From the IMG/VR virus record IMGVR_UViG_3300038551_000082, positions 1 to 28,797 of that record: 28,797 nucleotides of DNA; one strand, given 5' to 3'. Positions within the stretch are counted from its first letter, which is position 1. Each line of letters begins with the position of its first letter. Both the position numbers and the translations under genes were made by a program. The notes beneath the pieces were generated by a model, which was given only the letters and a program-made list of their open reading frames with translations, had not been told where the DNA came from and did not search any database. This stretch comes from a virus. Shown one piece after another: positions 13,179-20,501 of this stretch.

Positions 13179-14428
13179 GCCATATACCCTGCTGCCGCCC
13201 CGAGAAGTCCGCCGAGCCATGGGTAATCCATGCCGGCACCCGCTGCCGCGCCGTACCCTGCCAACCCGCCGCCGATGGCCGATGCATACGGATTTTGATA
13301 ATAAGCCGACGGCGCAGACGTGGTTGTGGTACCGCCACCACCGGCGATTGCCGTGCGCAGAGCGTTGGCCATGACATCCAAGCCCTGATACGGCCACTGC
13401 TGAGCCGCGAGCCACTGCTGATAATCCTCTTCTCGCTCGAGTTTGGCCTGATCCTGGTAGTACTGGCCTACCTCGAGCTCTACGGTATCAGGCAACAGCT
13501 GCAACTGAGCTATCTGTGGGAGCATGCCCAAGGCCTGCATCTGCCGCCCTCGCTCTGCCTCGTATTCCGCGAGCTGGCCTGATAGGCGTTGCTGCTCCAG
13601 TTCGGATGCCCGCGCGATATCTGCCTGCTGCCTGCCGAGCTCGGCCTCCTTGAGCCCGGTAAGCTGCGAGTATTGCTGCAAGGCTTGAGCGCGTTGTTGT
13701 TCGAATATCTGTGCCGCCGATTGCCGCTCTGCCTGCTGGCGGGCGACATCGGCCTCGCCAAGCTGGGCTTGCAGCCCGTAATTCTCGTACCGCATGCCGG
13801 TAGAGATATCGGCCAACTGCTCCATCAGAGCTCGTTGTCGTTGAGTTTCCAGCTGCTCCAGCCCGGTATTCCCAAACGACCCGGCTTGCGCCCGGGCGGT
13901 TGTAAGAGATGGCTCCACGGTGTTGCGGTACTCGCGCATCACATCTTCCTGAGCTTCTCCGATTGCCGCATTGAGAAACGCGTTATTCATCCCGTATAAT
14001 GGATTGGCCGTGTAGCCATAGGCAAATGGGTTCTCGCCCCATGCCATTTCGACGCCAGTGGCATAATTCGCCCACGGGTTGGTCGCCGTGAATTGCTCGG
14101 CCCATGGGTTCCTCAATTTTCCAGCGTACTGTGTGCTCGGAGTGAGCCATGCATTCTCGACCAATCCCTGCATTTGGCCCACAGACGAGCCAATGGCAGG
14201 CATGATGCTGGTATCTGCCGCATATTCCAGGCCACCAAGTGCAGATTTTTGCTGTTCCGATAGCGGCGCAACTCTGTCTTTTGTATATGCCTTGTAAGGC
14301 AAATCAGACAAATACTGAGCCTCGTTGAGGAATGGCTTCATGAAGTACTCGACTTCCGGGTACATCTGTACCGTGGTCGTCTGAGTCACGTTTTGCGTGC
14401 CTGATGTCCCGCCGCCACCACTGCTCAT
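13175..14428 (-). CDS. Gln-rich coiled-coil virion protein
   Basis: A 417-residue protein. The N-terminal part (YPEVEYFMKPFLNEAQYLSD, then YTKDRVAPLSEQQKSAL) resembles the opening of a phage structural-protein group that I know only by this pattern. Residues about 175-330 form a long Gln/Ala/Glu coiled coil (QSAAQIFEQQRAQALQQYSQ), and the C-terminus is a glycine-zipper stretch (AIGGGLAGYGAAAGAGM). A coiled coil with a hydrophobic Gly tail suits an internal or DNA-injection protein. ATGA overlaps join it to the GNAT-like gene upstream and the Pro/Gln-rich gene downstream. Confidence 0.65.
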   Translation of the reverse strand: MSSGGGGTSGTQNVTQTTTVQMYPEVEYFMKPFLNEAQYLSDLPYKAYTKDRVAPLSEQQKSALGGLEYAADTSIMPAIGSSVGQMQGLVENAWLTPSTQYAGKLRNPWAEQFTATNPWANYATGVEMAWGENPFAYGYTANPLYGMNNAFLNAAIGEAQEDVMREYRNTVEPSLTTARAQAGSFGNTGLEQLETQRQRALMEQLADISTGMRYENYGLQAQLGEADVARQQAERQSAAQIFEQQRAQALQQYSQLTGLKEAELGRQQADIARASELEQQRLSGQLAEYEAERGRQMQALGMLPQIAQLQLLPDTVELEVGQYYQDQAKLEREEDYQQWLAAQQWPYQGLDVMANALRTAIAGGGGTTTTSAPSAYYQNPYASAIGGGLAGYGAAAGAGMDYPWLGGLLGAAAGYMA

Positions 14429-14853
14429 AGGCTTAGTTCCCAGAGGGTCGAAGACTTGCTGAATCCAAGCTTGCCTGCCGCCCTATCCCACCCAGGCCGC
14501 GGCGAGGCGAATACGATCCTGCGCGCGAATGATCGTGCCAGCTCCTTGAGATATTCCATTCCGGCCGCGATCACATCCGGCCCATTGCGCGAGTAGGCTA
14601 TCCACACAAAAAGTATAGGCCCATCATAGTCTTGTCGTCGTTCCGTTACAAGAATACCGCATGGCTTGGAGTCTCGGATGGCGAAATGCAGCTCGGCTGC
14701 TCCGGATCGCAAGGCGCAATACACATCTTCCGCCCTCCAGTGCCCGCCGTACTTTGCAACTTCCAGGCAGGCAAGCGCGGCGGCTGGCCATGCATCATGT
14801 ACATTGGCGTGGTGGACTGTCGTGAATGTCACACCGTGCACGATGGCTACCAC
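14425..14853 (-). CDS. GNAT-fold acetyltransferase-like phage protein
   Basis: A 142-residue protein with the strand-helix order of GNAT proteins: a beta strand at ELHFAIRDSKPCGILVTE, a central strand LFVWIAYS, a helix GPDVIAAGMEYLKELARSF, then RIVFASPRPGWDRAAGKLGF, close to the usual GNAT ending. The acetyl-CoA loop R/Q-x-x-G-x-G/A is not obvious, so it may not be an active acetyltransferase; T7 gp13 and other podovirus virion proteins keep a GNAT fold as structural parts. The GTG at 14853 is assumed. The GTG four codons downstream (14841) has GGTGG upstream and is a good alternative. It overlaps both neighbours. Confidence 0.6.
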   Translation of the reverse strand: MVAIVHGVTFTTVHHANVHDAWPAAALACLEVAKYGGHWRAEDVYCALRSGAAELHFAIRDSKPCGILVTERRQDYDGPILFVWIAYSRNGPDVIAAGMEYLKELARSFARRIVFASPRPGWDRAAGKLGFSKSSTLWELSL

Positions 14854-15233
14854 CAGCCATCGGCCATGATCTCGCGGATTACGGATGGGTACGTATCGTC
14901 GAACTCAGCGATGTCCGCGCGCAGCTCAGCCAAAGTTTCCGGTGCGTCATCGAACAGAGCTTCGATGTATTGCTTTTCCAGGTCGAGTCGCTGCTCGCCA
15001 AGCGTTAGCGGCACCGGGATCTTTTCAGTGCGCATTTTGTATGCCAGCGCTTCGCCTTCGCCAGATGATTCCCACCCGGCCTTGATCTCATTCCATTTCT
15101 TGCGCGACATGTAATCGATATTGTAGCGTACTGTATGTACTAATCGTACGCCTTCCACATCCAGTGTGCGTGATTCGATTTTCACGTCGCAATAACCGCG
15201 ATCGACGAACCTGCATTCTTTAAGGTGTTTCAT
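14847..15233 (-). CDS. hypothetical acidic protein (128 aa)
   Basis: I do not recognise this one. It starts with a beta-rich part (CRFVDRGYCDVKIESRTLDV) and ends helical and acidic (ETLAELRADIAEFDDTYPSV). ATG 15233 is chosen, preceded by GGGA and overlapping the upstream zinc-ribbon gene by 14 bp; the longer frame to 15401 is a shadow of that gene. It belongs to the run of small genes from 16209 down to 14425, probably one transcript. Confidence 0.62.
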   Translation of the reverse strand: MKHLKECRFVDRGYCDVKIESRTLDVEGVRLVHTVRYNIDYMSRKKWNEIKAGWESSGEGEALAYKMRTEKIPVPLTLGEQRLDLEKQYIEALFDDAPETLAELRADIAEFDDTYPSVIREIMADGWW

Positions 15234-15456
15234 CGTCGGATTCCCATGCGTAAGGCAACCCTTTGTCGCTTGCCCGCCACGGGAGCAGCACCGTGTTGAC
15301 GGTCTCCCATCCGTCGTCCGTGAGCCACAATGTCCCACAGCCAGGACAATGCCATGAGCAATCGACGAGGTCGAACTCCCTGGGCGGCGATATGCGCGCA
15401 ATCACTGCCGCACATCGTGAGCAGACCATGATCGTCGGTGTTGGTATCTTGCGCAT
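15220..15456 (-). CDS. small zinc-ribbon protein
   Basis: A 78-residue protein with two CxxC knuckles: CSRC near residue 12 and CPGCGTLW near residue 37, so a zinc ribbon of unknown partner. Its ATG overlaps the last base of the upstream stop (TGATG). GGGAGGT, 12 bases before the ATG, directly abuts the palindromic element at 15473-15493, so the repeat has inserted at the edge of its ribosome site. A TTG one codon upstream would have better spacing to it. Function unknown; it may bind DNA or a host protein. Confidence 0.65.
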   Translation of the reverse strand: MRKIPTPTIMVCSRCAAVIARISPPREFDLVDCSWHCPGCGTLWLTDDGWETVNTVLLPWRASDKGLPYAWESDDETP

Positions 15457-15716
15457 CAATGTCGATTACCTCCCTGCCTACCGGACAGGCAGGCGCAGAC
15501 ATGGCAGATAGCCTTCCCGGGCTCTGCTAATCTGTCGCAAAACTCACACAGCCGTTTCTTGCCAGCTGCCGCCCGGCGTACCATCGCCGCAGCCTTGTAC
15601 ACCGCCCGTGCCGATATCATGCCGACCGGGTAAGGCATTCGTTCCCAGATCAGCCATTCGCAGACCTCGCTGGTGGCGTCTGGGATCGCGGCTCTGATAA
15701 CCTTTTGTATATCCAT
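15456..15716 (-). CDS. small protein with double CxxC and a repeat-encoded tail
   Basis: An 86-residue protein: a helical N-terminal half (DATSEVCEWLIWERMPYPVG, then SARAVYKAAAMVRRA) and a zinc-ribbon-like CEFC/CHVC pair at 57-60 and 71-74. Immediately after the last Cys the palindromic element supplies CLSGRQG, so the present C-terminus differs from the ancestral one. ATG 15716 is assumed, and no clear ribosome site is seen; a TTG at 15722 is an alternative. Function unknown. It shares the operon with other Cys-rich mini-proteins. Confidence 0.6.
   Translation of the reverse strand: MDIQKVIRAAIPDATSEVCEWLIWERMPYPVGMISARAVYKAAAMVRRAAAGKKRLCEFCDRLAEPGKAICHVCACLSGRQGGNRH
15473..15493. repeat. 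palindromic element, type A, reverse orientation
   Basis: CCTGCCT, loop ACCGGAC, AGGCAGG: the exact reverse complement of type A. It encodes the C-terminal tail of one zinc-ribbon protein and abuts the GGGAGGT ribosome site of the next. Confidence 0.93.
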
Positions 15717-15718
15717 GA

Positions 15719-15937
15719 TCAAAATGGAGGATTTGGTAGTTTATCGGCCGAGACATCGAATCGCTGCCCGCAGTGTGGGCAATACGCCCATTCTCGCAGG
15801 CCATTGGTGTGGATCGGCAGGCTCTGCCCTTCGCAGCTGCACATTCTGATGATTGCGCCTGTCGCCATGCCGCGGCACGCGCCTCCAGATTCACGGATCT
15901 GGCAAGCGCGGATTTCCTTTGCTTGGTGACGGTCCAT
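15719..15937 (-). CDS. small zinc-ribbon protein (72 aa)
   Basis: The sequence shows CSCEGQSL and YCPHCGQRFDVSADKLPNPP, plus an earlier Cys pair (ACQIRESGGACRG). The CPHCGQRF knuckle is typical of short phage zinc-ribbon proteins with no assigned role. AGAGCA precedes the ATG at a plausible distance. It lies between two other small genes with nearly no spacing, so it is part of the same transcript from the promoter at 16238-16264. Confidence 0.62.
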   Translation of the reverse strand: MDRHQAKEIRACQIRESGGACRGMATGAIIRMCSCEGQSLPIHTNGLREWAYCPHCGQRFDVSADKLPNPPF

Positions 15938-15957
15938 CTCGTGCTCTGCAGTCTCGC

Positions 15958-16209
15958 CTACCTGCTGCTGCAGCAGCTGAGTTTCACCAGTTTCCCATCC
16001 TGGATTTTGGCTAGGTACTGCTCGGCCTCATTCCACGAGTACCTCCGGTGGATATCGTACACGTGGCCTGGTTCCAGCTCGTACACGATGTGGCGTCGAT
16101 TCCGCGCGGAAGGCGTTCCGCGCAGGAAGATCCGTTTCTCGCCACTGACATCGGCAACCCATGAACACATAAGTGCCGAACCGCGATCGAGATCTAGTGC
16201 GTATGTCAT
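15958..16209 (-). CDS. hypothetical protein, first gene after the early promoter
   Basis: An 83-residue protein of unknown function, beta-rich with alternating charged and hydrophobic residues (HIVYELEPGHVYDIHRRYSW) and ending in SCCSSR. The ATG at 16209 is chosen because GGAGAG lies about 7 bases upstream; the extended frame to 16254 would start inside the promoter. It is probably the first gene of the rightward-to-leftward run of small genes. Confidence 0.65.
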   Translation of the reverse strand: MTYALDLDRGSALMCSWVADVSGEKRIFLRGTPSARNRRHIVYELEPGHVYDIHRRYSWNEAEQYLAKIQDGKLVKLSCCSSR

Positions 16210-16237
16210 TCGTGCTCTCCAAGTTGCTCCCATCTTG

Positions 16238-16264
16238 AATATAGCACAAATCATGTATCGGCAA
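16238..16264 (-). promoter_or_regulatory. candidate extended -10 promoter for the small-gene run
   Basis: On the minus strand TTGCCG (16259-16264) and TATATT (16238-16243) are 15 bases apart, and TGC directly before TATATT makes an extended -10. Transcription would start about 25 bases before the ATG at 16209, leaving room for the GGAGAG ribosome site. The only other unpaired region nearby is the repeat-rich gap upstream. Confidence 0.5.
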
Positions 16265-16306
16265 GTTTTTTTCGCGATTAGGAGTGCAATCTCTCCGAGG
16301 ATTCAC

Positions 16307-16333
16307 TGCCTACCGGTGGTCAGGGCAGGCAGG
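16307..16333. repeat. disrupted palindromic element (type A-like)
   Basis: CTGCCTACCGG and AGGCAGG match the two ends of a reverse type A copy, with about 9 bp of other sequence between them. It may be an old copy with an insertion. It is in non-coding sequence. Confidence 0.5.
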
Positions 16334-16370
16334 TCGCCTTTTTAGCCGATGGCCTGGCTTGCGGGCTTCG

Positions 16371-16454
16371 CATTTCCGGCTTATCAGGCCGGCGTGAGCT
16401 ATCACTGTCGCTGGGCGCCGGATTATCACCGGCATTTCCGGCTTATCAGGCCGG
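16371..16454. repeat. REP-like hairpin cluster with a 22-bp direct repeat
   Basis: CATTTCCGGCTTATCAGG followed by CCGG occurs exactly at 16371-16392 and 16433-16454. Each contains a hairpin, CCGGC/GCCGG on the minus strand around CTGATAA. Between them CCGGATTATCACCGG (about 16418-16432) is a third related hairpin. The TTATCAGGC core recalls enterobacterial REP sequences, but that similarity is from memory only. The cluster fills the 16255-16478 gap between two genes and could act as a terminator, processing site or target for insertions. Confidence 0.75.
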
Positions 16455-16478
16455 TGGCTTCCGAAGAAGAATGCACTC

Positions 16479-16709
16479 CTAATTGCTCTTGGCAGGGGCA
16501 TGCTCGCCACCACACTCCATGCACCACGGCGCGTGCGGCGCAACATACTGGCCGCACCGAGAACAGACGTTCCACCCAGAATCGTCAAGGTATGGATCGC
16601 CCAATGCCATGCATCTGTCGCAGCGGCCGATCCATGCACAACAGATGCAACCATCGCCATGGTCCGCATTGTTGTGCCAGCTGCCGCATCCAAGGCATCT
16701 GGCTGCCAT
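16479..16709 (-). CDS. zinc-ribbon protein with at least four CxxC knuckles
   Basis: A 76-residue, Cys-rich protein: CLGC, CICC, CDRC, CSRC and CMEC, the last two as VCSRCGQY and WCMECGGEH, giving two or more zinc ribbons. GAGGAT before the ATG supports the start. The overlapping longer frame at 16310-16693 has no such pattern and is a shadow. The function is unknown; tandem ribbons of this type often mediate protein or nucleic-acid binding. The gene ends next to the REP-like cluster and follows the HTH-like gene by 16 bp. Confidence 0.72.
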   Translation of the reverse strand: MAARCLGCGSWHNNADHGDGCICCAWIGRCDRCMALGDPYLDDSGWNVCSRCGQYVAPHAPWCMECGGEHAPAKSN

Positions 16710-16725
16710 CTCGATATCCTCGTGA

Positions 16726-16983
16726 CTAGGTTTCCCGCCTATTGATCCGCTCGAGGCAACGGAAGAACTCCGCCTCGTCTACCAGTACGCGCGCGCCGAC
16801 CTTCTTGAAGGCGCTCGCAAAGCCATTTTTCGCGCAGTTGAACCGCAGGTGACGCATCCCTCCGGCCGGAGGCCACGGGTGATTGTCATTCCACTGGGTA
16901 ATAGGGATCAGACGGGTTTTCGTGTCGCTTTGCAGCAATTCCTGCGGCGGTCGAAATGTTCTGCGATCGGTGATGCTCATCAT
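16726..16983 (-). CDS. small DNA-binding-like protein (excisionase/HTH type)
   Basis: An 85-residue protein whose core, HPWPPAGGMRHLRFNCAKNG, continues with FASAFKKVGARVLVDEAEFF. This is the pattern of a common phage/plasmid group of short winged-helix proteins related to excisionases, where the G-x-L-R-x-L-x-F turn and the VLVDEA strand are typical. It could regulate transcription or assist excision. Two ATGs are adjacent (16983 and 16980) and no strong ribosome site is seen. The name is by pattern, not by a search. Confidence 0.65.
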   Translation of the reverse strand: MMSITDRRTFRPPQELLQSDTKTRLIPITQWNDNHPWPPAGGMRHLRFNCAKNGFASAFKKVGARVLVDEAEFFRCLERINRRET

Positions 16984-17005
16984 AACATATCGTCAAGTAT
17001 TTTGC

Positions 17006-18988
17006 TCAGCCCAGAGGCCCGGGCGGAACGCCTGTCTGCCGTACAGGCAGGGCTTGCGGCTGCGGAATGACCCCTGCTTTGATCATCTCGAGCTCCAGCT
17101 TTTTGGCTTCGAGTGCATACTTTCGGTCCAGATCTTCCTTCTTCAGTGCGAGCTCTGCCTTCTCCAGGCTCGCATCTGCCTCCATCGAGGCCACCTTTGC
17201 CTGCATCTGCATGTACGATTGCTTGCCTTGTTCCAGCGCCTGCTTGAGCTGCATCGCTTGCATCTGAGCACTGGCCACGGCTGCCCTTGCCTCTGGCGGC
17301 ACATTCTGTGCGGACTCCAATGCCCGCACCGGAGCCGGGAGCATCACCTTCAGACGCTTGGCGATCTCGTCTGCCTCCGGCCAATCCTGCGACTTGGCCA
17401 ACAAATCGCCGATGAGCTGGGCCGACTGTGGGAATACACGAATCATCTCCATCATTTGATCAGCAGCTTCTTGGCGCTTGGATGTGTAGCTCGGCCCCAT
17501 ACTGGTCGTGAGATCGTACTTCCTGGCCGTGAGGTCGTAGACGCGGACCGCGCCGGAAACTTCTGTTGGCGAATTGACCTGGACAGCTCTGGTGTTGCCA
17601 TCGTAGCCACGCACCCGGAGCACGCGCGGCGAGTTGTACACGGCAGGGATGATATCCAGCAGGATCTTGCCGGTATGGTTTATGGCGCGAGCCAGATTAT
17701 CCAGGAAGTGGAATGTGCTTATATCGCCCTCTCTCTGCCTTGCCATGATCGCGCGCCCACTGGTCTCGTTCGACCGCGCCCCGAGCGACGCATCGTACAT
17801 GCCGACGATAGCCTTGATATCATCCGATGATGTCAGAGCTTCCTGGATGGCGGCGACCGGAGGCCCGATTTGTGGCTCGCGGCTTGGGCGTATAGGCCCA
17901 TCGTATTCGAGTGTTGCGTGCGAGATACTGTTTGCCGTAGCCCACTTATCGGCGTCGCTGGCGAATGCTCCGCGCGGCCCGACATACGGAACGCGCGACA
18001 TCAGCCCGGCGATCTCCGTCGTGGTCGACCGCCAGAAATTGAGCATGCGCTGCGAATCTTTTGCATCGCGGATCAATGACTTGAAGTAGCGCTTGCCTTC
18101 GACGATCACCTCGTCTCCGTAGATCGGGACGATCGGAATGTAGCGCCCCTTCCACCTCGTGGTATCGAGCACTTCCGAGCCCGAAAGGATGTGCTGCACC
18201 ACCTTATGCGATACGGTGTCGCGCACTCCAACGACGCTCAAGCCCGCAGCAACGAACAACTCCTGCCCTGCCAAGAATCGATCTTCATCGAGGATCGTGC
18301 CATCAGAAAGCCGCAGAAGCTTTGTTTTCGCTTCCTCGCGGCGCCAGAACTCCGCGACGTAGACCTCATCGTCTCCGACATCGGAATTCTGCCATCTTAC
18401 ATCCCAGCTCGACGCGGCAGCATCCGGCCACCGTTTCTCGAACTCGGCTTTGCTCATGCCGTCGACCACGAAGCAATAGTTCCAGTTTGCGGAATCCGGA
18501 GCCATGCTCGTGTGGTCAGGGAGCACGGCAAACTGGTTGGGTATTCGCTCGATGCCGATATCCATATCCCAAGAATCTTCTCTGGCGTAATCGATGCCGA
18601 TTCGCCAGTAGCCGATTCCGCCGCTCACTGCTTGCTCCATACCGGTATCGTAGGCCACCGAGCTTTGCGAGTTGTTTTCGATGTGGCGGATCAAATCTTC
18701 GATGATCTGCGCCGTTTCCGGGTCGCCACCGGAATCCACGGGGTGCACCGAGATCGCGGGCTTCGACTGCCGCGCATCATTCACGACCTGGCGGATGAAC
18801 GCCTGCAGCCTGTTGATCACCAGCGCAGGGCGACCTTCGCGCCGGCGCCGCTGAAGCGTTGCTTCGTCCCACTGCTCGCCAAGGCGGGCGAACCGGATAT
18901 CATCGATGGCATTCGTGTAGTTCTCTACATACTCATCCTCTGATTCCTGGTAAAGTTTCCGCGCTTCTTCGATGATATCTTTACTCAT
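17006..18988 (-). CDS. portal protein, P22 gp1-like
   Basis: A 660-residue portal, the dodecameric ring through which DNA enters and leaves the capsid. The order is typical of P22-type portals: a helical N-terminus (IIEEARKLYQESEDEYVENY), the RRREGRPALVINRLQAFIRQ segment, a beta-rich wing, the RYIPIVPIYGDE strand, SGRAIMARQREGD before the tunnel helix, and a long Gln/Lys C-terminal coil (about 580-645). The last residues, QALPVRQTGVPPGPLG, come from a palindromic element, so the disordered tail tolerates it. The ATG at 18988 lies 1 bp after the terminase stop and is preferred over 19009. Confidence 0.93.
   Translation of the reverse strand: MSKDIIEEARKLYQESEDEYVENYTNAIDDIRFARLGEQWDEATLQRRRREGRPALVINRLQAFIRQVVNDARQSKPAISVHPVDSGGDPETAQIIEDLIRHIENNSQSSVAYDTGMEQAVSGGIGYWRIGIDYAREDSWDMDIGIERIPNQFAVLPDHTSMAPDSANWNYCFVVDGMSKAEFEKRWPDAAASSWDVRWQNSDVGDDEVYVAEFWRREEAKTKLLRLSDGTILDEDRFLAGQELFVAAGLSVVGVRDTVSHKVVQHILSGSEVLDTTRWKGRYIPIVPIYGDEVIVEGKRYFKSLIRDAKDSQRMLNFWRSTTTEIAGLMSRVPYVGPRGAFASDADKWATANSISHATLEYDGPIRPSREPQIGPPVAAIQEALTSSDDIKAIVGMYDASLGARSNETSGRAIMARQREGDISTFHFLDNLARAINHTGKILLDIIPAVYNSPRVLRVRGYDGNTRAVQVNSPTEVSGAVRVYDLTARKYDLTTSMGPSYTSKRQEAADQMMEMIRVFPQSAQLIGDLLAKSQDWPEADEIAKRLKVMLPAPVRALESAQNVPPEARAAVASAQMQAMQLKQALEQGKQSYMQMQAKVASMEADASLEKAELALKKEDLDRKYALEAKKLELEMIKAGVIPQPQALPVRQTGVPPGPLG
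17031..17051. repeat. palindromic element, type B with one extra base
   Basis: CCTGTCTGCC plus GTACAGGCAGG: type B with an inserted T, giving 21 bp, a multiple of 3. It encodes LPVRQTG in the C-terminal tail of the portal. Confidence 0.88.
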
Positions 18989-18989
18989 T

Positions 18990-20240
18990 TCATGCCATCC
19001 AATCGGCAACTGGCCGATGTCCGCGCTTCGTGTGTTCGTGAGGTGGGCGCAGCCCGAGGATCATATATCGCAACGCATCCGAGCCATGTGTTGCAATGCC
19101 TGCCTGCGGCCTATCCGTGTACTCTTGCATGGCAGAATTATACGCGCGCACATAACTGGATAGGCGCTCCAGCCCGACCTTGCACTTTACAGGGTCGACG
19201 AGCAGCGCTGGGAAAGTCACGCGCACGGCATGGATGCCATCATCCAAGCTTTGCGCTGGGATTGGCGAAAACCGAATCCCCAGCTGGTGAGCCGTTGATA
19301 GCCTGGACTTGTCTGCGCCCCATTCCCGCACGTTGATGTCGTGCGGTGCGAAGTGATCGCCGTACGTATATCCTTTGTTTTTCAGGATGTTGACGTAGTG
19401 CGGAAGGCCTTGACCCTCGCCCTCGTAGTAATCGATCAGCCTGATCTCGCCGCCTCTGGAAATCTGCGCGAACCAGATCGCCGTCGATGACAGCATGCCG
19501 ATATCCCATGCTGTGTGTACTGGCAATACCGGATCTGGCACGAGCGACAATACCCTGCCCTCGCGGTACATGGTATCGATTTCATCTCCGTAGATCGCGC
19601 CTTCCGTCACATGCCGAACCTCGCCCTCCCAGATATTGCGGTACCCGATCGGATCTCGCTTCTGCGCGGCTTGGCGCTCAGCCTCTAGAGCCTCGTTCCA
19701 CCATGGGTTATCTTGCCAGCGCAGCCTGATCACGATCGAGTCTGGCGGCGGCGGATTGGCGACAAAGCGTTGATAGATCTCATCGTGGCGGCTAACCGGA
19801 TTGAACGATGCCCAGATCTCTGCGCCATCTTTGCGCAGCGTTGGCGTGAGGATATCCCATGATGCCTTGGAGATCGTCTGTGCTTCCTCGACCCATGCAA
19901 TATCCGCGGCTTCGAGCGATTTTATCGATGTTGGGTTGTGCTTGAGCCCCGCGAACAGAAATACGGAGCCATTGCGCCCGCTGATCGTAGCGCGCTGTAT
20001 ATCATAGTGCCCGGCAAGGCCGAGCTGCTCGATCTGCGCGGCAAGCAAACTGTGCACGGACTCCCGGATCGAGTTCTGGAATTCACGACAGCACAGTATC
20101 TTGAGCCGCTTCGAGGCGGCCATGATCAGCAGGGCCCGGGCAATAGACCAGCTCTTGGCGCTCCCACGGCCACCGTACAATACCTTATAGCGCGCCGTCT
20201 GGAATAGTGGCAGCGCTTTCGCTGGGAGCAGAATCTCCAT
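18990..20240 (-). CDS. terminase large subunit (packaging ATPase/nuclease)
   Basis: A 416-residue motor protein that packages phage DNA and cuts it. Walker A GGRGSAKS (23-30), Walker B IAWVEEA (114-120) and the coupling motif SFNP (145-148) make up the ATPase. The nuclease half shows D246 in HTAWDIG, HDINVREWG near 300-308 and a final SDALRY (387-392). The layout fits the Terminase_3/PBSX-type group. Its stop is 1 bp before the portal start, and its first 56 bp overlap the end of the smaller upstream gene. The ribosome site is weak, which fits coupling to that gene. Confidence 0.95.
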   Translation of the reverse strand: MEILLPAKALPLFQTARYKVLYGGRGSAKSWSIARALLIMAASKRLKILCCREFQNSIRESVHSLLAAQIEQLGLAGHYDIQRATISGRNGSVFLFAGLKHNPTSIKSLEAADIAWVEEAQTISKASWDILTPTLRKDGAEIWASFNPVSRHDEIYQRFVANPPPPDSIVIRLRWQDNPWWNEALEAERQAAQKRDPIGYRNIWEGEVRHVTEGAIYGDEIDTMYREGRVLSLVPDPVLPVHTAWDIGMLSSTAIWFAQISRGGEIRLIDYYEGEGQGLPHYVNILKNKGYTYGDHFAPHDINVREWGADKSRLSTAHQLGIRFSPIPAQSLDDGIHAVRVTFPALLVDPVKCKVGLERLSSYVRAYNSAMQEYTDRPQAGIATHGSDALRYMILGLRPPHEHTKRGHRPVADWMA

Positions 20241-20451
20241 GCGGGCCTGACACGCCTACGATTTTGTACGATACATTATAGCTCCCAGCCATTACACCAG
20301 CCTGTTGCGCGGCGAGCTGCATGGCCTTGGCGAGCAGCGCCAGATAGGCCGATGGAGTTTCCTCGGCTTGCCGGGCCAGGTACTCTTCGTTTCCGGCCAT
20401 GGCCAGGGATGCCATGATCTGATCATGGATGGGCCTATGGATATCGTGCAT
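20185..20451 (-). CDS. probable terminase small-subunit-like protein (short)
   Basis: An 88-residue protein directly upstream of the large terminase, overlapping it by 56 bp. EETPSAYLALLAKAMQLAAQ then KIVGVSGPHGD resembles the C-terminal part of some small terminase subunits (AYL...L...LP...G), but the usual N-terminal DNA-binding domain is missing, so this is either a minimal form or an unrelated gene. The start at 20451 is preferred over a TTG at 20505: AGGTG lies 8 bases upstream, and its AGG is the last three bases of the nested palindrome at 20462-20501. Function is inferred mainly from position. Confidence 0.55.
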   Translation of the reverse strand: MHDIHRPIHDQIMASLAMAGNEEYLARQAEETPSAYLALLAKAMQLAAQQAGVMAGSYNVSYKIVGVSGPHGDSAPSESAATIPDGAL

Positions 20452-20461
20452 GGCAGCAGCA

Positions 20462-20501
20462 CCTGCCTGTCCTATCTGCCGACAGGCAGGCGGCAGACAG
20501 G
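20462..20501. repeat. nested palindromic element (type B inside type B), intergenic
   Basis: The outer copy is type B in reverse (CCTGCCTGT + CGGCAGACAGG). The inner copy, CCTATCTGCCGACAGGCAGG, differs from type B at one base and sits after base 9. Removing it restores a perfect outer copy. It fills the gap between two genes and supplies part of the ribosome site for the small terminase-like gene. Confidence 0.92.

Noticed and set aside
12624-13415. Extended start of the Pro/Gln-rich gene at 13415
   Set aside because: The first 79 codons overlap the Gln-rich coiled-coil gene in another frame and are Arg/Gly/Cys-rich; the ATG at 13178 overlaps the upstream stop as ATGA.
16310-16693. 127-codon minus-strand frame across the REP-like cluster
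   Set aside because: It overlaps the zinc-ribbon gene in another frame and runs through hairpin repeats; the zinc-ribbon frame has five CxxC motifs and a ribosome site.
19097-19116. Palindrome-like CCTGCCTGCGGCCTATCCG in the terminase gene
   Set aside because: It shares only CCTGCCTG and ATCCG with the family, lacks the right arm, and the encoded stretch fits the normal end of the terminase nuclease domain.
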